From an uncultured Robinsoniella sp. (GTDB lineage: Bacteria > Bacillota > Clostridia > Lachnospirales > Lachnospiraceae): a stretch of 53,373 nt of DNA. Below the pieces are notes generated by a model. That model was not told the origin of the DNA and made no database searches. It worked only from the letters and a program-made list of their open reading frames with translations. Both the position numbers and the translations under genes were made by a program. Positions 19,440 through 28,344 of this stretch are shown piece after piece. Every line of letters begins with the position of its first letter. The first letter of the stretch is position 1. The stretch covers positions 1 through 53,373 of the forward strand of contig UQCR01000038.1 in the NCBI GenBank assembly GCA_900539655.1, given 5' to 3'.

Positions 19440-19570
19440 CACACCGAAACGTAAGTTTCCCCTTCTGTCTTATTCCAAAGAGAATTCCAGCATATCAAAA
19501 GTCCCTCGCCGGCACATCCTCTTATTTTTACAGATACTTTATACCATTCTCCTTCCGTTTCCTATATCAT

Positions 19571-19610
19571 GAAAACAGGAGCCCTGAGGAATATATCCCC
19601 CGGACTCCTG
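19571..19610 (-). terminator. Intrinsic terminator after the LplA-type binding-protein gene
   Basis: The minus-strand transcript has CAGGAGTCC pairing with GGGCTCCTG (one G-U pair), extended by further pairing inside, and is followed by TTTTC. It lies between the binding-protein stop (19671) and the kinase gene, and so probably ends the transporter operon. Confidence 0.7.
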
Positions 19611-19670
19611 CAGCTTAAGATTCCCTCTTATTAATCTCCGGCAAGTTTCTGTCAAAATCTATATCCGTTC

Positions 19671-21290
19671 TTATTTAGTTTTATTAGCATACCACTCTCT
19701 AGCCAGTTCTGTCACTTCTTTTCCGCCAGATGCATACCATTTTTCAACAAACTCATCGAACTTATCAATTGGATATTCTCCTGCAATGATCTTGGTTGCG
19801 TACTCAACATATAATGTCCTGTTTCCGATGTCTGGATAATCAGAATAAATAGAATCCGGCATACCATCACCAGCAAAGCTCTTCACATACTCCTGGTTTT
19901 TCTGAACATTCTCAACTGCCTGAGAAACTGCCCACTCCCTGTCTTCTGTTAACTGTGTGGACAATAAATTTACCTGGAAGTCAATGGTTGCAATGATGTT
20001 GTATGGTGCAAGTACCAGGTTCTGTTGTGTAGACGGATCATCCGGAAGTCGAACTGCCTTTCCATCTATCACTTCACTGTGCATTCCTTCTACACCGTTG
20101 TAAAATTCCATCCACAAGTCCTGATTTCCATATGCATCCAGTACCTTCATAATCTTATCGATTTTTTCTTCATCCTCTGTGTTGGCTACTACAAATCCGC
20201 CGCCATTCATCTGACGATGCGTATAGTAACCTTCATATCCTGGTGCGGAAATTGCTGGTAGGATAGCGATTTGTGGTTTTACACCTGTTCCAGTATAAAT
20301 ATTTTCGGCATAGTTGTAGCACTCCTGTGGAAGATGTTCCCACACCCCTACAACCCCTGAGTTAATCTTTCCATCCCATGCGGACTTGTCATTCAACAGC
20401 GTCTCTGGATCAAGCAGACCCTCTGCATACAATTCTGACATCCATTCCAGGCAATCTTTCATATTTTGAGTTACTGCGGAATATGTAAGTTCTCCGTCAT
20501 AAATATCCCACTGCGGATATCCTTCCCACATTGCAATTCCATACTGTCCAAACATCTGTCCCATCCATCTTACTTCTGCACGTCCGCCAGTCGCAATCTC
20601 ATCTGCAACACCGTTTCCATTCGGATCGTCATTTTTAAAAGCACGTAGTACTTCAACAAATTCCTCCTGTGTTGTCGGCATTTTGAGTCCCAGACTATCC
20701 AGCCAGTCCTGACGAATCATACCGCCGTTTCTTCCATAATTCAGAACCTGTGGAATCACATAAATACGATTCTCACCCGTTGGGTCATTGGCCTTTACAG
20801 CATCCCACATTTCTTCCGGAATGCTTTCCCACAAATGGGGAGCTTTCTCCTGTAATAAATCTGTCAAATCCAAAAGTGCGCCGCTCTTAATCAACTCTGA
20901 TTCAATACCATTCCACGGACTGAATACATCCGGCATATCACCTGCTGCAATTCTTAAGTTTAACTGTTCCAGGTAAGTCTCACCGCCATTCCACTCTACA
21001 TATGGCTGTACGATACCCACACCCATCATCTCTTTGTATAGATTGTACAATTCACTTCCTGCTTCCACTGGTAGATATCCGGTATTAGTTCCCCAAACCT
21101 CAATGTCTTCATCTGACGCCACTTCCTTACTATCTGTCACTGCTTCCTTGCCATCTGACACTGCTTCCTCACTACCTGATGCTGTTTGTCCATCTTTTTT
21201 TTCTGATGATCCGCAACCTGACAGCATGGACAATACCATCGCTGATGCTACCATTACATTTAATAGTCTTTTCACGAATTTACTTTTCAT
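19671..21290 (-). CDS. LplA-type extracellular sugar-binding lipoprotein
   Basis: Solute-binding lipoprotein of 539 residues, larger than ordinary CUT1 binding proteins and typical of the LplA group that works with LplB/YteP and LplC/YtcP permeases. The signal peptide ends in lipobox LSGC (C26). An acidic linker with repeats of EAVSDGKE/EAVTDSKE type follows, then the ligand-binding domain (QDLWMEFYNGVEG, WYANKTK at the end). I chose ATG 21290, just after GGAGAGG; an ATG at 21305 has no ribosome site. It is last in an operon behind the two permeases. The substrate is unknown; the GH106-like and GH1 genes downstream suggest a rhamnose- or glucose-containing oligosaccharide. Confidence 0.92.
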   Translation of the reverse strand: MKSKFVKRLLNVMVASAMVLSMLSGCGSSEKKDGQTASGSEEAVSDGKEAVTDSKEVASDEDIEVWGTNTGYLPVEAGSELYNLYKEMMGVGIVQPYVEWNGGETYLEQLNLRIAAGDMPDVFSPWNGIESELIKSGALLDLTDLLQEKAPHLWESIPEEMWDAVKANDPTGENRIYVIPQVLNYGRNGGMIRQDWLDSLGLKMPTTQEEFVEVLRAFKNDDPNGNGVADEIATGGRAEVRWMGQMFGQYGIAMWEGYPQWDIYDGELTYSAVTQNMKDCLEWMSELYAEGLLDPETLLNDKSAWDGKINSGVVGVWEHLPQECYNYAENIYTGTGVKPQIAILPAISAPGYEGYYTHRQMNGGGFVVANTEDEEKIDKIMKVLDAYGNQDLWMEFYNGVEGMHSEVIDGKAVRLPDDPSTQQNLVLAPYNIIATIDFQVNLLSTQLTEDREWAVSQAVENVQKNQEYVKSFAGDGMPDSIYSDYPDIGNRTLYVEYATKIIAGEYPIDKFDEFVEKWYASGGKEVTELAREWYANKTK

Positions 21291-21506
21291 ACCTCTCCAC
21301 CTCATTCTTTTTATTTTATTTTATCAGTTTATTTTATTTTTTAAATATGGGGATTTTAGAAATCGCTATGTGCTTTTTTAGATTTTTACTACATTACACT
21401 GACAATACTATCTTTCATGAAGAAATATCATATGCACCTCGTCAGTGCACACAAGGATTATATCACAGCTGAGATTAATGATGTAGACCGTGATATAGAA
21501 AATTTA

Positions 21507-22400
21507 TCAGCCTTTTACTGAACCAAGCATTGCACCTTTAGCAAAGTATTTCTGAATCCATGGATAACCGATCAAAATCGGAAGTATTGCAAATACAACT
21601 GCTACCGCACTCAATGTTGCTGGTGTATAATTCGCTGTCTGCGCCATTGTAATCGCGCGTAGTTCACTACCACCGTCTACGATAGAGCGGATCTTCATCT
21701 GTAGCGGAAAGAGATCCATATTCTGAATGAACATCATCGGATGTTCATACTGATTCCACATAGTAACACCGTAGAATAAGCCAACCGTTGCTAACACTGC
21801 TTTGGATGCCGGCAGTACAATCTGGAACAAGATTCGGAACCTTCCGCATCCATCGATCATCGCAGCTTCTTCCAATTCTTTCGGAAACTGCTTAAAGAAT
21901 GTCCGAACAATAATCAGATTATATGCCGTCATAATATGCGGTAATATTAAAACCCAATAGCTGTTAAACAATCCGTATGAACGAAGCGTCAGGAAGTATG
22001 GCACCTTCGGTGCTGAAAATACCATTGTGAACACAACAAGCAGCATAATATATTTTGAAGTCTTAAACTCCGCCTTTGACAGGGGATATGCCATCAGCAC
22101 ATTTAGTATCAGAGCAAAAATCACACCAATTGCAGTCGATGAAACTGAGATTAAAAACGGTTTCCAAATTCCACCCTTGCCCAGAAGATAATTCCATGAG
22201 TCAAACGTGAATTCTACCGGCAACAGATTGATGAGATTCATCTGTGACGCAGTCTTTGAACTTAGGGAGATCGCAAGTTCCGAAATAAGTGGAATGGCTG
22301 TAATAACTGCAAACAAAACCAATATTATTGTAATTAAAATCCCGAAAACCCTGTCTTTTGCAGACTCCCGCACAAGTGATGCTTTTTTACGAACTTTCAT
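21507..22400 (-). CDS. ABC sugar transporter permease, YtcP/LplC-like
   Basis: Inner-membrane permease of 297 residues with about six membrane spans. The EAA loop is KELEEAAMIDGCGRFR and the C-terminus is AKGAMLGSVKG. ATG 22400 is nine bases after GGAGG and overlaps the preceding permease stop as TAATG, so translation is coupled. A GTG at 22406 in frame is too close to the ribosome site. It forms the transport channel with the YteP-like subunit. As in the other transporter here, no ATPase is encoded nearby. Confidence 0.92.
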   Translation of the reverse strand: MKVRKKASLVRESAKDRVFGILITIILVLFAVITAIPLISELAISLSSKTASQMNLINLLPVEFTFDSWNYLLGKGGIWKPFLISVSSTAIGVIFALILNVLMAYPLSKAEFKTSKYIMLLVVFTMVFSAPKVPYFLTLRSYGLFNSYWVLILPHIMTAYNLIIVRTFFKQFPKELEEAAMIDGCGRFRILFQIVLPASKAVLATVGLFYGVTMWNQYEHPMMFIQNMDLFPLQMKIRSIVDGGSELRAITMAQTANYTPATLSAVAVVFAILPILIGYPWIQKYFAKGAMLGSVKG

Positions 22401-23341
22401 TACCACAGCCCTCCATCCTCTGAGACCTTATTTGCAATCTTGTTAAACGTAACTACCATAAATAATCCAACTACCGACTGAAACAGACCAACGGCCGTTG
22501 CAAAACTATACTGTGCCTGTTGGATTCCAACACGAAATACATATGTATCAAAGATATCTGCAACTGCATATGTCATCGGCGTATACAGATTGTAAACCTG
22601 GTCGAAACCAAGCGTAAGGAAACTTCCAATGTTCAAAAGAAGCAATGTCAACACCGTTGGAATCAAAAGCGGGAATGTGATATAACGTATTTTCTGAAAT
22701 CTGGATGCTCCGTCAATTGCCGCTGATTCATACAGACTTGGGTCAATACCGCTAATTGCTGCCAGATATACAACTGTCCCCCAGCCAGATTCTTTCCATA
22801 TCGTGGAAATCACATAAATCGGTCGGAACCAGCTTTCTTTCTGCATAACCAATAGCGTATCCATTCCAAAGAATTCTCTTACATTATTGAATAGTCCACC
22901 AACACCAAAAATATCAAATACCAGACCTCCAACAACAACCCATGATACAAAATATGGGATACAAATAATTGTTTGGATTCCTTTCTTAATCTTTGCATTC
23001 CGAAGTTCGTTCAGCATCAGTGCCAGAATAACTGGAATCGGAAATGTCAAACATATTTTCAGTAAACCCAGTACAATTGTATTCCGAAGTATCTTGTAAA
23101 AATCCGGGTAAACAAATAATTTTTTGAAATTTTCCACCCCGCACCATGCGCTTTCCCAGATCCCTTTATAAGCCGAGTAATCCTTGAATGCAATAACACT
23201 CCCCATCATCGGAATATATTTAAACATAATCAGATAAATAATTCCTGGAAGCATCATTACGTAATACGGCCAATACTTTTTAAAATGACTTCGCGATCCG
23301 GAAGACTTTGCGGCAACATTTCTTGTTTTTACTGCAACCAT
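22400..23341 (-). CDS. ABC sugar transporter permease, YteP/LplB-like
   Basis: Inner-membrane permease of 313 residues. After a basic N-terminus it reads YVMMLPGIIYLIMFKYIPMMG, the usual first span of LplB-type subunits, followed by the FKDYSAYKGIWES motif. The EAA loop is around DPSLYESAAIDGASRFQKIR. ATG 23341 follows GAGGG; an in-frame start at 23428 lies far upstream with no ribosome site. It is first in the permease-permease-binding protein operon. Confidence 0.92.
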   Translation of the reverse strand: MVAVKTRNVAAKSSGSRSHFKKYWPYYVMMLPGIIYLIMFKYIPMMGSVIAFKDYSAYKGIWESAWCGVENFKKLFVYPDFYKILRNTIVLGLLKICLTFPIPVILALMLNELRNAKIKKGIQTIICIPYFVSWVVVGGLVFDIFGVGGLFNNVREFFGMDTLLVMQKESWFRPIYVISTIWKESGWGTVVYLAAISGIDPSLYESAAIDGASRFQKIRYITFPLLIPTVLTLLLLNIGSFLTLGFDQVYNLYTPMTYAVADIFDTYVFRVGIQQAQYSFATAVGLFQSVVGLFMVVTFNKIANKVSEDGGLW

Positions 23342-23490
23342 AACACCCTCATACCTTCTTTCTTTTTGATGGTTTAATTTTAGCATTTTTCTATTTTTTT
23401 GAAATATGGATATTATAGGTCTTTGCATGGTATTTTTTAGATTCTATGACCGAGTGGTGTGGATGGTAAAGAATTTGCAATATTGTCGGG

Positions 23491-23564
23491 AAATAACATA
23501 GGCTAAAGCCGAGGCAAAATAGCTCATGTGAGTTATACTGCCTCGGCTTTAGCCTATGTTATTT
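23491..23564. repeat. Perfect 26-bp inverted repeat, probable bidirectional hairpin
   Basis: Arms at 23491-23516 and 23539-23564 are perfect reverse complements (core GGCTAAAGCCGAGGCA) around a 22-base loop. It sits 19 bases after the stop of the 524-residue gene and before the permease operon. It may be a terminator or an mRNA end-stabilising hairpin. There is no uridine run after the arm, and the arms are longer than in a usual intrinsic terminator. Confidence 0.7.
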
Positions 23565-23582
23565 TGAAAGTGGCTGAGGAGT

Positions 23583-25157
23583 TTAGTCCGCCATATCCTC
23601 TACGTTTCTCCTAAGTCCATCATACTCTGCAAAACCGTAACATTTCGGCTCCCCATCCTCATCCATATCTTTTGATAGATGTACTTGAAATTTACTGTCC
23701 GGTAAAAATGTAATCCTTAATTTCATCTGCCCCGTATGTTCTCCTGTTACTTGAAGATTGCTCCATATGACCGTCTCTGCAGGCACAAACATGTTGGCCG
23801 GCGCTTTTACCCGAATCCACCCATCATAAAAGGTCTTTCCGTCCTCACTGTAGTGGTCATATCTGGTTTCTACTGTATCACCCGCTATATAAGCGTTTAA
23901 CACTATGCCACATACACCTTCTATTTTTACGGGATAGGGTGGCTCTGTCTGCATTCTGGCATATTCCATTGGAAGCGCATAAGGAATCTCTTCTTTTCCC
24001 GGAGTCACTCCCCACATTTCAGGCTTTGACGGTTTTACATCCAAAAGCTTGCATTTGCGCAGTCTGCTTTTTACTTTTCCCTCTACCAATCTGGTACTTT
24101 CGTTCCACATTGCTTTTGTACTGTCCGGATGCCAGCTCATAGGAGAATAATACACCCATTTTCCTTCCGGATCGCTTAAATTTATCCCTTCGTGAGCTCT
24201 TCCCTCACTCATAGAACGCTGGACATCAATCAGTACCGGACCAATATTACCGGCTTTTTCAAAACGGACTCCTGAAATCGCATACTGGTACAACACATTT
24301 AAATATTTTCTCCGCGTGATATTATCCTTATGCAGTGGCACAACCCCCAGTACCCCACAGTCCGTCTTCGGAGAAAATCTAGGCGACATACAGACTGCAT
24401 ACTGCTCATTTGGAGAAAAGATAGCGGTTTCTTCATAGCCAAGTGTCTCTGTAATCTGAGCAACCTCTTCTGTATCCAGCATCTGCAGCGTACTTTCCGT
24501 AATGCAGGTCCCCCCACCAGCCAGCGTAAGACCTCTTCCTCCCCTTACAAACTGTTTAACTTCCCCTCCTCTGCTTACCTGGGTACGGAAAAATCCCTCA
24601 TTTTCCAAATCTGGTTCAACTTCGTTCACAGTACTGATGATACACATATCTTCCATTGCATAATGGGATTCCTTTCTCACCAGACTTCCGAGAAAATTAA
24701 AAACTCCGTTCCCTGTTAGGGAAGAGAAGCATATATGCTCATTGTCAGGCGCAATCAACGGTTCGGACCATCTCATAAATAACCCTGGGATTTCGTAGAT
24801 CTCTTCTGGAAATACCACTTCCACTAACTCGGACGAGGTACATCGATCCAGATCTGGCGTGCATTCTAACACATAGTCCCCTAGCAAGATCCGTTTATTA
24901 TCGGAATAACACATCCAGCGTATTCCGTTGGCTCCCTTTTTCATTGGGATTACTCCAGCAAACAGTTCACAGAGTTCCCGACCATCCTCTGATATTGTAA
25001 ACACCCGATACCAATTTTCATTTTTTTCAGGTTCTCTCACAGATACTAATACACGCCCAGAAAAAGTATAGGTTCCGTTTATATTAGTATCAATTCCGTC
25101 GGGCAGCGGAATGTCTGTGATTTCAATGCGGCCAAATTCTGTATTTTCGATTAACAT
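23583..25157 (-). CDS. Conserved-looking protein of unknown function, possible beta-propeller
   Basis: Cytosolic protein of 524 residues with no signal peptide or membrane span; I do not recognise its family. Several spaced segments look like TolB/PD40-type propeller blades: YSDNKRILLGDY, APDNEHICFSSL, FSPNEQYAVCMSPRFSP and SWHPDSTKAMWNES. The last 120 residues read as an extra beta-sandwich (VKIEGVCGIVLNAYIAGD, MKLRITFLPDSKFQVH). ATG 25157 follows GAAAGGAAGGA. It is last in the glycoside operon, 54 bases after the isomerase gene, with a large hairpin downstream. Given its neighbours it may bind or chemically modify an aglycone or sugar product. A lyase of oligogalacturonate-lyase-like fold is one possibility, but nothing here proves enzyme activity. 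Confidence 0.75.
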   Translation of the reverse strand: MLIENTEFGRIEITDIPLPDGIDTNINGTYTFSGRVLVSVREPEKNENWYRVFTISEDGRELCELFAGVIPMKKGANGIRWMCYSDNKRILLGDYVLECTPDLDRCTSSELVEVVFPEEIYEIPGLFMRWSEPLIAPDNEHICFSSLTGNGVFNFLGSLVRKESHYAMEDMCIISTVNEVEPDLENEGFFRTQVSRGGEVKQFVRGGRGLTLAGGGTCITESTLQMLDTEEVAQITETLGYEETAIFSPNEQYAVCMSPRFSPKTDCGVLGVVPLHKDNITRRKYLNVLYQYAISGVRFEKAGNIGPVLIDVQRSMSEGRAHEGINLSDPEGKWVYYSPMSWHPDSTKAMWNESTRLVEGKVKSRLRKCKLLDVKPSKPEMWGVTPGKEEIPYALPMEYARMQTEPPYPVKIEGVCGIVLNAYIAGDTVETRYDHYSEDGKTFYDGWIRVKAPANMFVPAETVIWSNLQVTGEHTGQMKLRITFLPDSKFQVHLSKDMDEDGEPKCYGFAEYDGLRRNVEDMAD

Positions 25158-25211
25158 AATTCCTTCCTTTCTACTTTGCAGCCTCTACTTTCTGCACATC
25201 TTAAATGCCTG

Positions 25212-26075
25212 TTAAAAAGTCACATATTTGTTCATAAACTCCGCACTCATCTGAAATGATTTTATCGGTGATTTATCCACCCAGTTTTTATGGCTCTCCA
25301 GAATCACCGCATCCACGCCGGCTTTCTTCGCTTGTTCCACCATCACCGTAAGATTCATGTTCCCATATCCCAACTCCATGCTATCTGACTTAAGAATCGA
25401 GCTAGTCCTTCCACTCACACGGCTTCCCCGGTCATTGATGTGGTACAGCTTCATCCGTTCACCTAGCCGCTCCATTAATGAAAGCACATCTACACCTGCT
25501 TCAGTTGGCCAGTAGGAATCAAATTCAAAATTGACATACTCCGGATTAGTCTTCTCCAGAATCAAGTCAAAGGCCGTTTTGCCCGACTCTACCTTGCGAA
25601 ATTCACAGTTGTGATTATGGTATAACAGGGAAATACCTCCTTCTGCAAAAACCTTTCCTACATGGTTCAATTTCTCGATCAAATCCAGTACCGCCGTTTT
25701 GTCTGAATAGTCAAACTGGTGCATCCCAGTCACAACAATATATTTGGTATCAAAGGCCTTTGCTTCGGCGATAATATCCTCCGGTGCCCGCATGCAGCTT
25801 CCCAGGTCTTCATGTACACTGACCACCTTTAAATCAGACTCGGCCATCAGCTTTTCCCAATCCAATTTGCCGGTCTTCCCCATCGGCATTCTGGCCAGTG
25901 TGGTCAGGAGCCGGACTATCAAGGGCATTTTTTTAATCATAAAGCCATTCAATTCGATTCCGTCATATCCGGCATCTTTCATCAACCGCATGGTCTCTTT
26001 TGCCTTCTCTTCGCTTCCCATGACTGTGCCGAGCTGTATCATCTGAACTGCTTTTAACGTTTTTCTCATTTCCAT
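25212..26075 (-). CDS. TIM-barrel sugar isomerase/epimerase (IolE/Hyi-like)
   Basis: Cytosolic protein of 287 residues in the xylose-isomerase-like (AP endonuclease 2) superfamily. Probable metal and substrate ligands appear in order: VSVHEDLGSC, YHNHNCEF, FEFDSYWPTEAG, YHINDRGS and VILESHKNW. Start ATG 26075 has GAGGAAG seven bases upstream; the longer in-frame start at 26120 overlaps the GH2 gene and lacks a ribosome site. It sits 13 bases behind the GH2 gene. Members of this superfamily isomerise or epimerise free sugars, or act on 3-keto-glycosides, including C-deglycosylation. Which applies cannot be read from sequence, and no partner oxidoreductase is present here. Confidence 0.88.
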   Translation of the reverse strand: MEMRKTLKAVQMIQLGTVMGSEEKAKETMRLMKDAGYDGIELNGFMIKKMPLIVRLLTTLARMPMGKTGKLDWEKLMAESDLKVVSVHEDLGSCMRAPEDIIAEAKAFDTKYIVVTGMHQFDYSDKTAVLDLIEKLNHVGKVFAEGGISLLYHNHNCEFRKVESGKTAFDLILEKTNPEYVNFEFDSYWPTEAGVDVLSLMERLGERMKLYHINDRGSRVSGRTSSILKSDSMELGYGNMNLTVMVEQAKKAGVDAVILESHKNWVDKSPIKSFQMSAEFMNKYVTF

Positions 26076-26088
26076 TTTTTCGCTTCCT

Positions 26089-28329
26089 CTATTGTTTCGG
26101 AATCTGTTGCAATGCTGCATTCAAAGCCTTTACCTGTTCCTGACTCACGACATCTCCGACCTGCTTTAACATACTCTCCAAAGTCATAGCTCCCATCATT
26201 TTTATCAGGTTCGGGTTATCCTTTACACTTTCGGCCACATCACCCCGGCCGGCAGAGGTCTGTGCCATCATCGCTCCCATGATTGCTCCTGTCTGGGGAT
26301 GGCTCTGCAATGTTGCCAGCGTATCTTTTATTGAAAAATATCCCTCTTTGAAATCATCTTTGTCGAACCAGTTGACAATGTCTCCGGCTGTTCCGAACCG
26401 ATAATCCTGATTCGGTTTTTCTACCTTGCGAATCGACATTGCATCAGTGCATTGTCCCGCCAGAGCTTGCACGGTATGAATGCCACCGATGGGCACTGCA
26501 AAGCAAAATACCCGATTCCTCTTTTGTGTCTCAATCAGCTCACCATCTACATATAAGGTCACTTCCGGCTGATTGGAATAGACCTTTACTTCGGTTACTG
26601 CCTCTGCCCGATCCACATATCGGCTGCCACACAAATGGACAAATGCTTCCTCGCTCCAATATGCCTTATAAAGATAGAACGCATCCTTTTTCAACTTACG
26701 ATCCATGGTAACCAGCCCTTTTTGATTCTTACCGTTCTTACCCCCCTCGTCTCTTCCGTCTGCCGCAAAGTCAAACATGTTCCAGACATGGGTCGCCCAG
26801 AGATACGGACGCTCCTCTATCATCCTGATGATATGCTCATGATAAACACACTGATATTCTTCGGTATAATCACCGCACTCCGGATCTGATGAATGAAATG
26901 CCGGATTGGCATCTGCACCATACTCAGAAAATCCGATACATCGTTTTGGGTAAGTCGCATGATACTCATCAAAGAAGCTGTTGTTTCGTTCCAGCTCGCC
27001 CAAATACCAGCCAAAGTACAGATTATAACTGGCAATATCCGGAATTTCTAATAGCGGACTGTCCGTCTCCAGCATAAATACATGGGCCATTGTGGTCGGC
27101 CGGGTCGCGTCAAGACTATGGCACAGATCATTTAATAACCGGTGGTTTTCCATCAAATCATCGGTTACACCTCCACTTGCAGAAATTTCATTCGATAATC
27201 CCCAGCAGATAATCGATGGATGATTATAATTTTGCACCACCAACTCTCGCATCTGGCTTAAGGTATTTACCCTGCCGTTTGTCATATGCTGGGTGATGTA
27301 TGGAATCTCTGCCCAGAGTATCATACCGCAAGCATCGCACAGATCATAAAAATACTGACTATGCTGATAATGCGCCAGGCGGATGGTATTTGCACCGATT
27401 TCCCGGATGATTTCCAGATCCTCTACCTGCATTTCATTCGTCAGGACATTTCCAGTGCCCAGACGGTCCTGATGACGTGAAACACCACGCAGCGGGTAGC
27501 GACGACCATTTAAGAAGAATCCTTCCTGTGGGTCAAATTTGATGGTGCGACAACCAAATTTAGTAGTAATGCTGTCACCGTCCTCATCAATCTGACAAAT
27601 ATCCGCTTTAATGGTGTACAGATATGGATCATCGATGCCATCCCAAAGATGTACATTTTCAATGGTAAATACCGCTTCTGCATGTCCGTCTATGATTTGG
27701 GCTTCCTGTACCAAGTTACCGATTACAAAAGTAACCGTCTTTGCCACACCTTCTACCCAGGCTTCGGCGGTTACTTTTGCATCCTTCCCGACCACCTCCG
27801 GCGTTACCTTGATGCCCGATCCACCGGAATAGCCAAGGGCAAAATGTGCTTTTGGTACAATCAGCAGATTCACTTCCCGGTAAAGACCACCATAAAAGGT
27901 AAAGTCGGCTTTTTGCGGATATACCCGGTCATTGTCCGAATTATCCACCGAAACTGTCAACTGGTTCTCTTCCTGCAGATATTCAGTCAGATTTACCCTA
28001 AAGGTCGAATACCCGCCTTCGTGAGTTATCCTTTTTTCTCCATTCAGATAGAATTCAGCCGTCATCGCGGCACCGCAGAATTCCATCCAGATCTCTTTCT
28101 CCTTCTTTAATTCTTCCAAAGACTGTCCATCTGCCACTTCGGTTATGTCCAGTTTTCTCCTATACCAGCAGAGTCCACGATAATAATCATTACCACCGTC
28201 CTGCCCATCTATGGCATTCCATGTGTGGGGGAGGGTTACTGCTTCGCCTGTAGCCTCCCATGCTGCAGAGGCACTGGCAGCTGTTTTTACAAACTGCCAG
28301 TCGTTATCCAATAAAATTGTATTTCGCAT
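26089..28329 (-). CDS. GH2 beta-galactosidase-like glycoside hydrolase with unusual C-terminal helical tail
   Basis: Cytosolic enzyme of 746 residues. It has an N-terminal jelly roll (DNDWQFVKTAAS, VTLPHTWNAIDGQDGG, YYRGLCWYRRKL), an immunoglobulin-like domain, and a TIM barrel with GVSRHQD and RLAHYQHSQYFYDLCD. Probable acid/base is E381 (CWGLSNEIS) and nucleophile E469 (IGFSEYGADANP). All core catalytic parts are present. After the barrel a short strand domain is followed by about 110 residues that are not standard GH2: FGTAGDIVNWFDKDDF, then Met/Ala/Gly-rich helices (GAIMGAMMAQTSAGRG, IKMMGAMTLESMLKQ). It is third of the enzymes in the operon. Galactosidase, glucuronidase and related activities cannot be separated by sequence alone. 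Confidence 0.88.
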   Translation of the reverse strand: MRNTILLDNDWQFVKTAASASAAWEATGEAVTLPHTWNAIDGQDGGNDYYRGLCWYRRKLDITEVADGQSLEELKKEKEIWMEFCGAAMTAEFYLNGEKRITHEGGYSTFRVNLTEYLQEENQLTVSVDNSDNDRVYPQKADFTFYGGLYREVNLLIVPKAHFALGYSGGSGIKVTPEVVGKDAKVTAEAWVEGVAKTVTFVIGNLVQEAQIIDGHAEAVFTIENVHLWDGIDDPYLYTIKADICQIDEDGDSITTKFGCRTIKFDPQEGFFLNGRRYPLRGVSRHQDRLGTGNVLTNEMQVEDLEIIREIGANTIRLAHYQHSQYFYDLCDACGMILWAEIPYITQHMTNGRVNTLSQMRELVVQNYNHPSIICWGLSNEISASGGVTDDLMENHRLLNDLCHSLDATRPTTMAHVFMLETDSPLLEIPDIASYNLYFGWYLGELERNNSFFDEYHATYPKRCIGFSEYGADANPAFHSSDPECGDYTEEYQCVYHEHIIRMIEERPYLWATHVWNMFDFAADGRDEGGKNGKNQKGLVTMDRKLKKDAFYLYKAYWSEEAFVHLCGSRYVDRAEAVTEVKVYSNQPEVTLYVDGELIETQKRNRVFCFAVPIGGIHTVQALAGQCTDAMSIRKVEKPNQDYRFGTAGDIVNWFDKDDFKEGYFSIKDTLATLQSHPQTGAIMGAMMAQTSAGRGDVAESVKDNPNLIKMMGAMTLESMLKQVGDVVSQEQVKALNAALQQIPKQ

Positions 28330-28344
28330 AATTTTTGCCTTCCT

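Noticed and set aside
25212..26075. C-glycoside deglycosylation system suggested by the TIM-barrel isomerase-like protein
   Set aside because: The known systems need a small beta-sandwich partner subunit and a 3-oxidising oxidoreductase; neither is encoded in this operon, so only the superfamily can be claimed.
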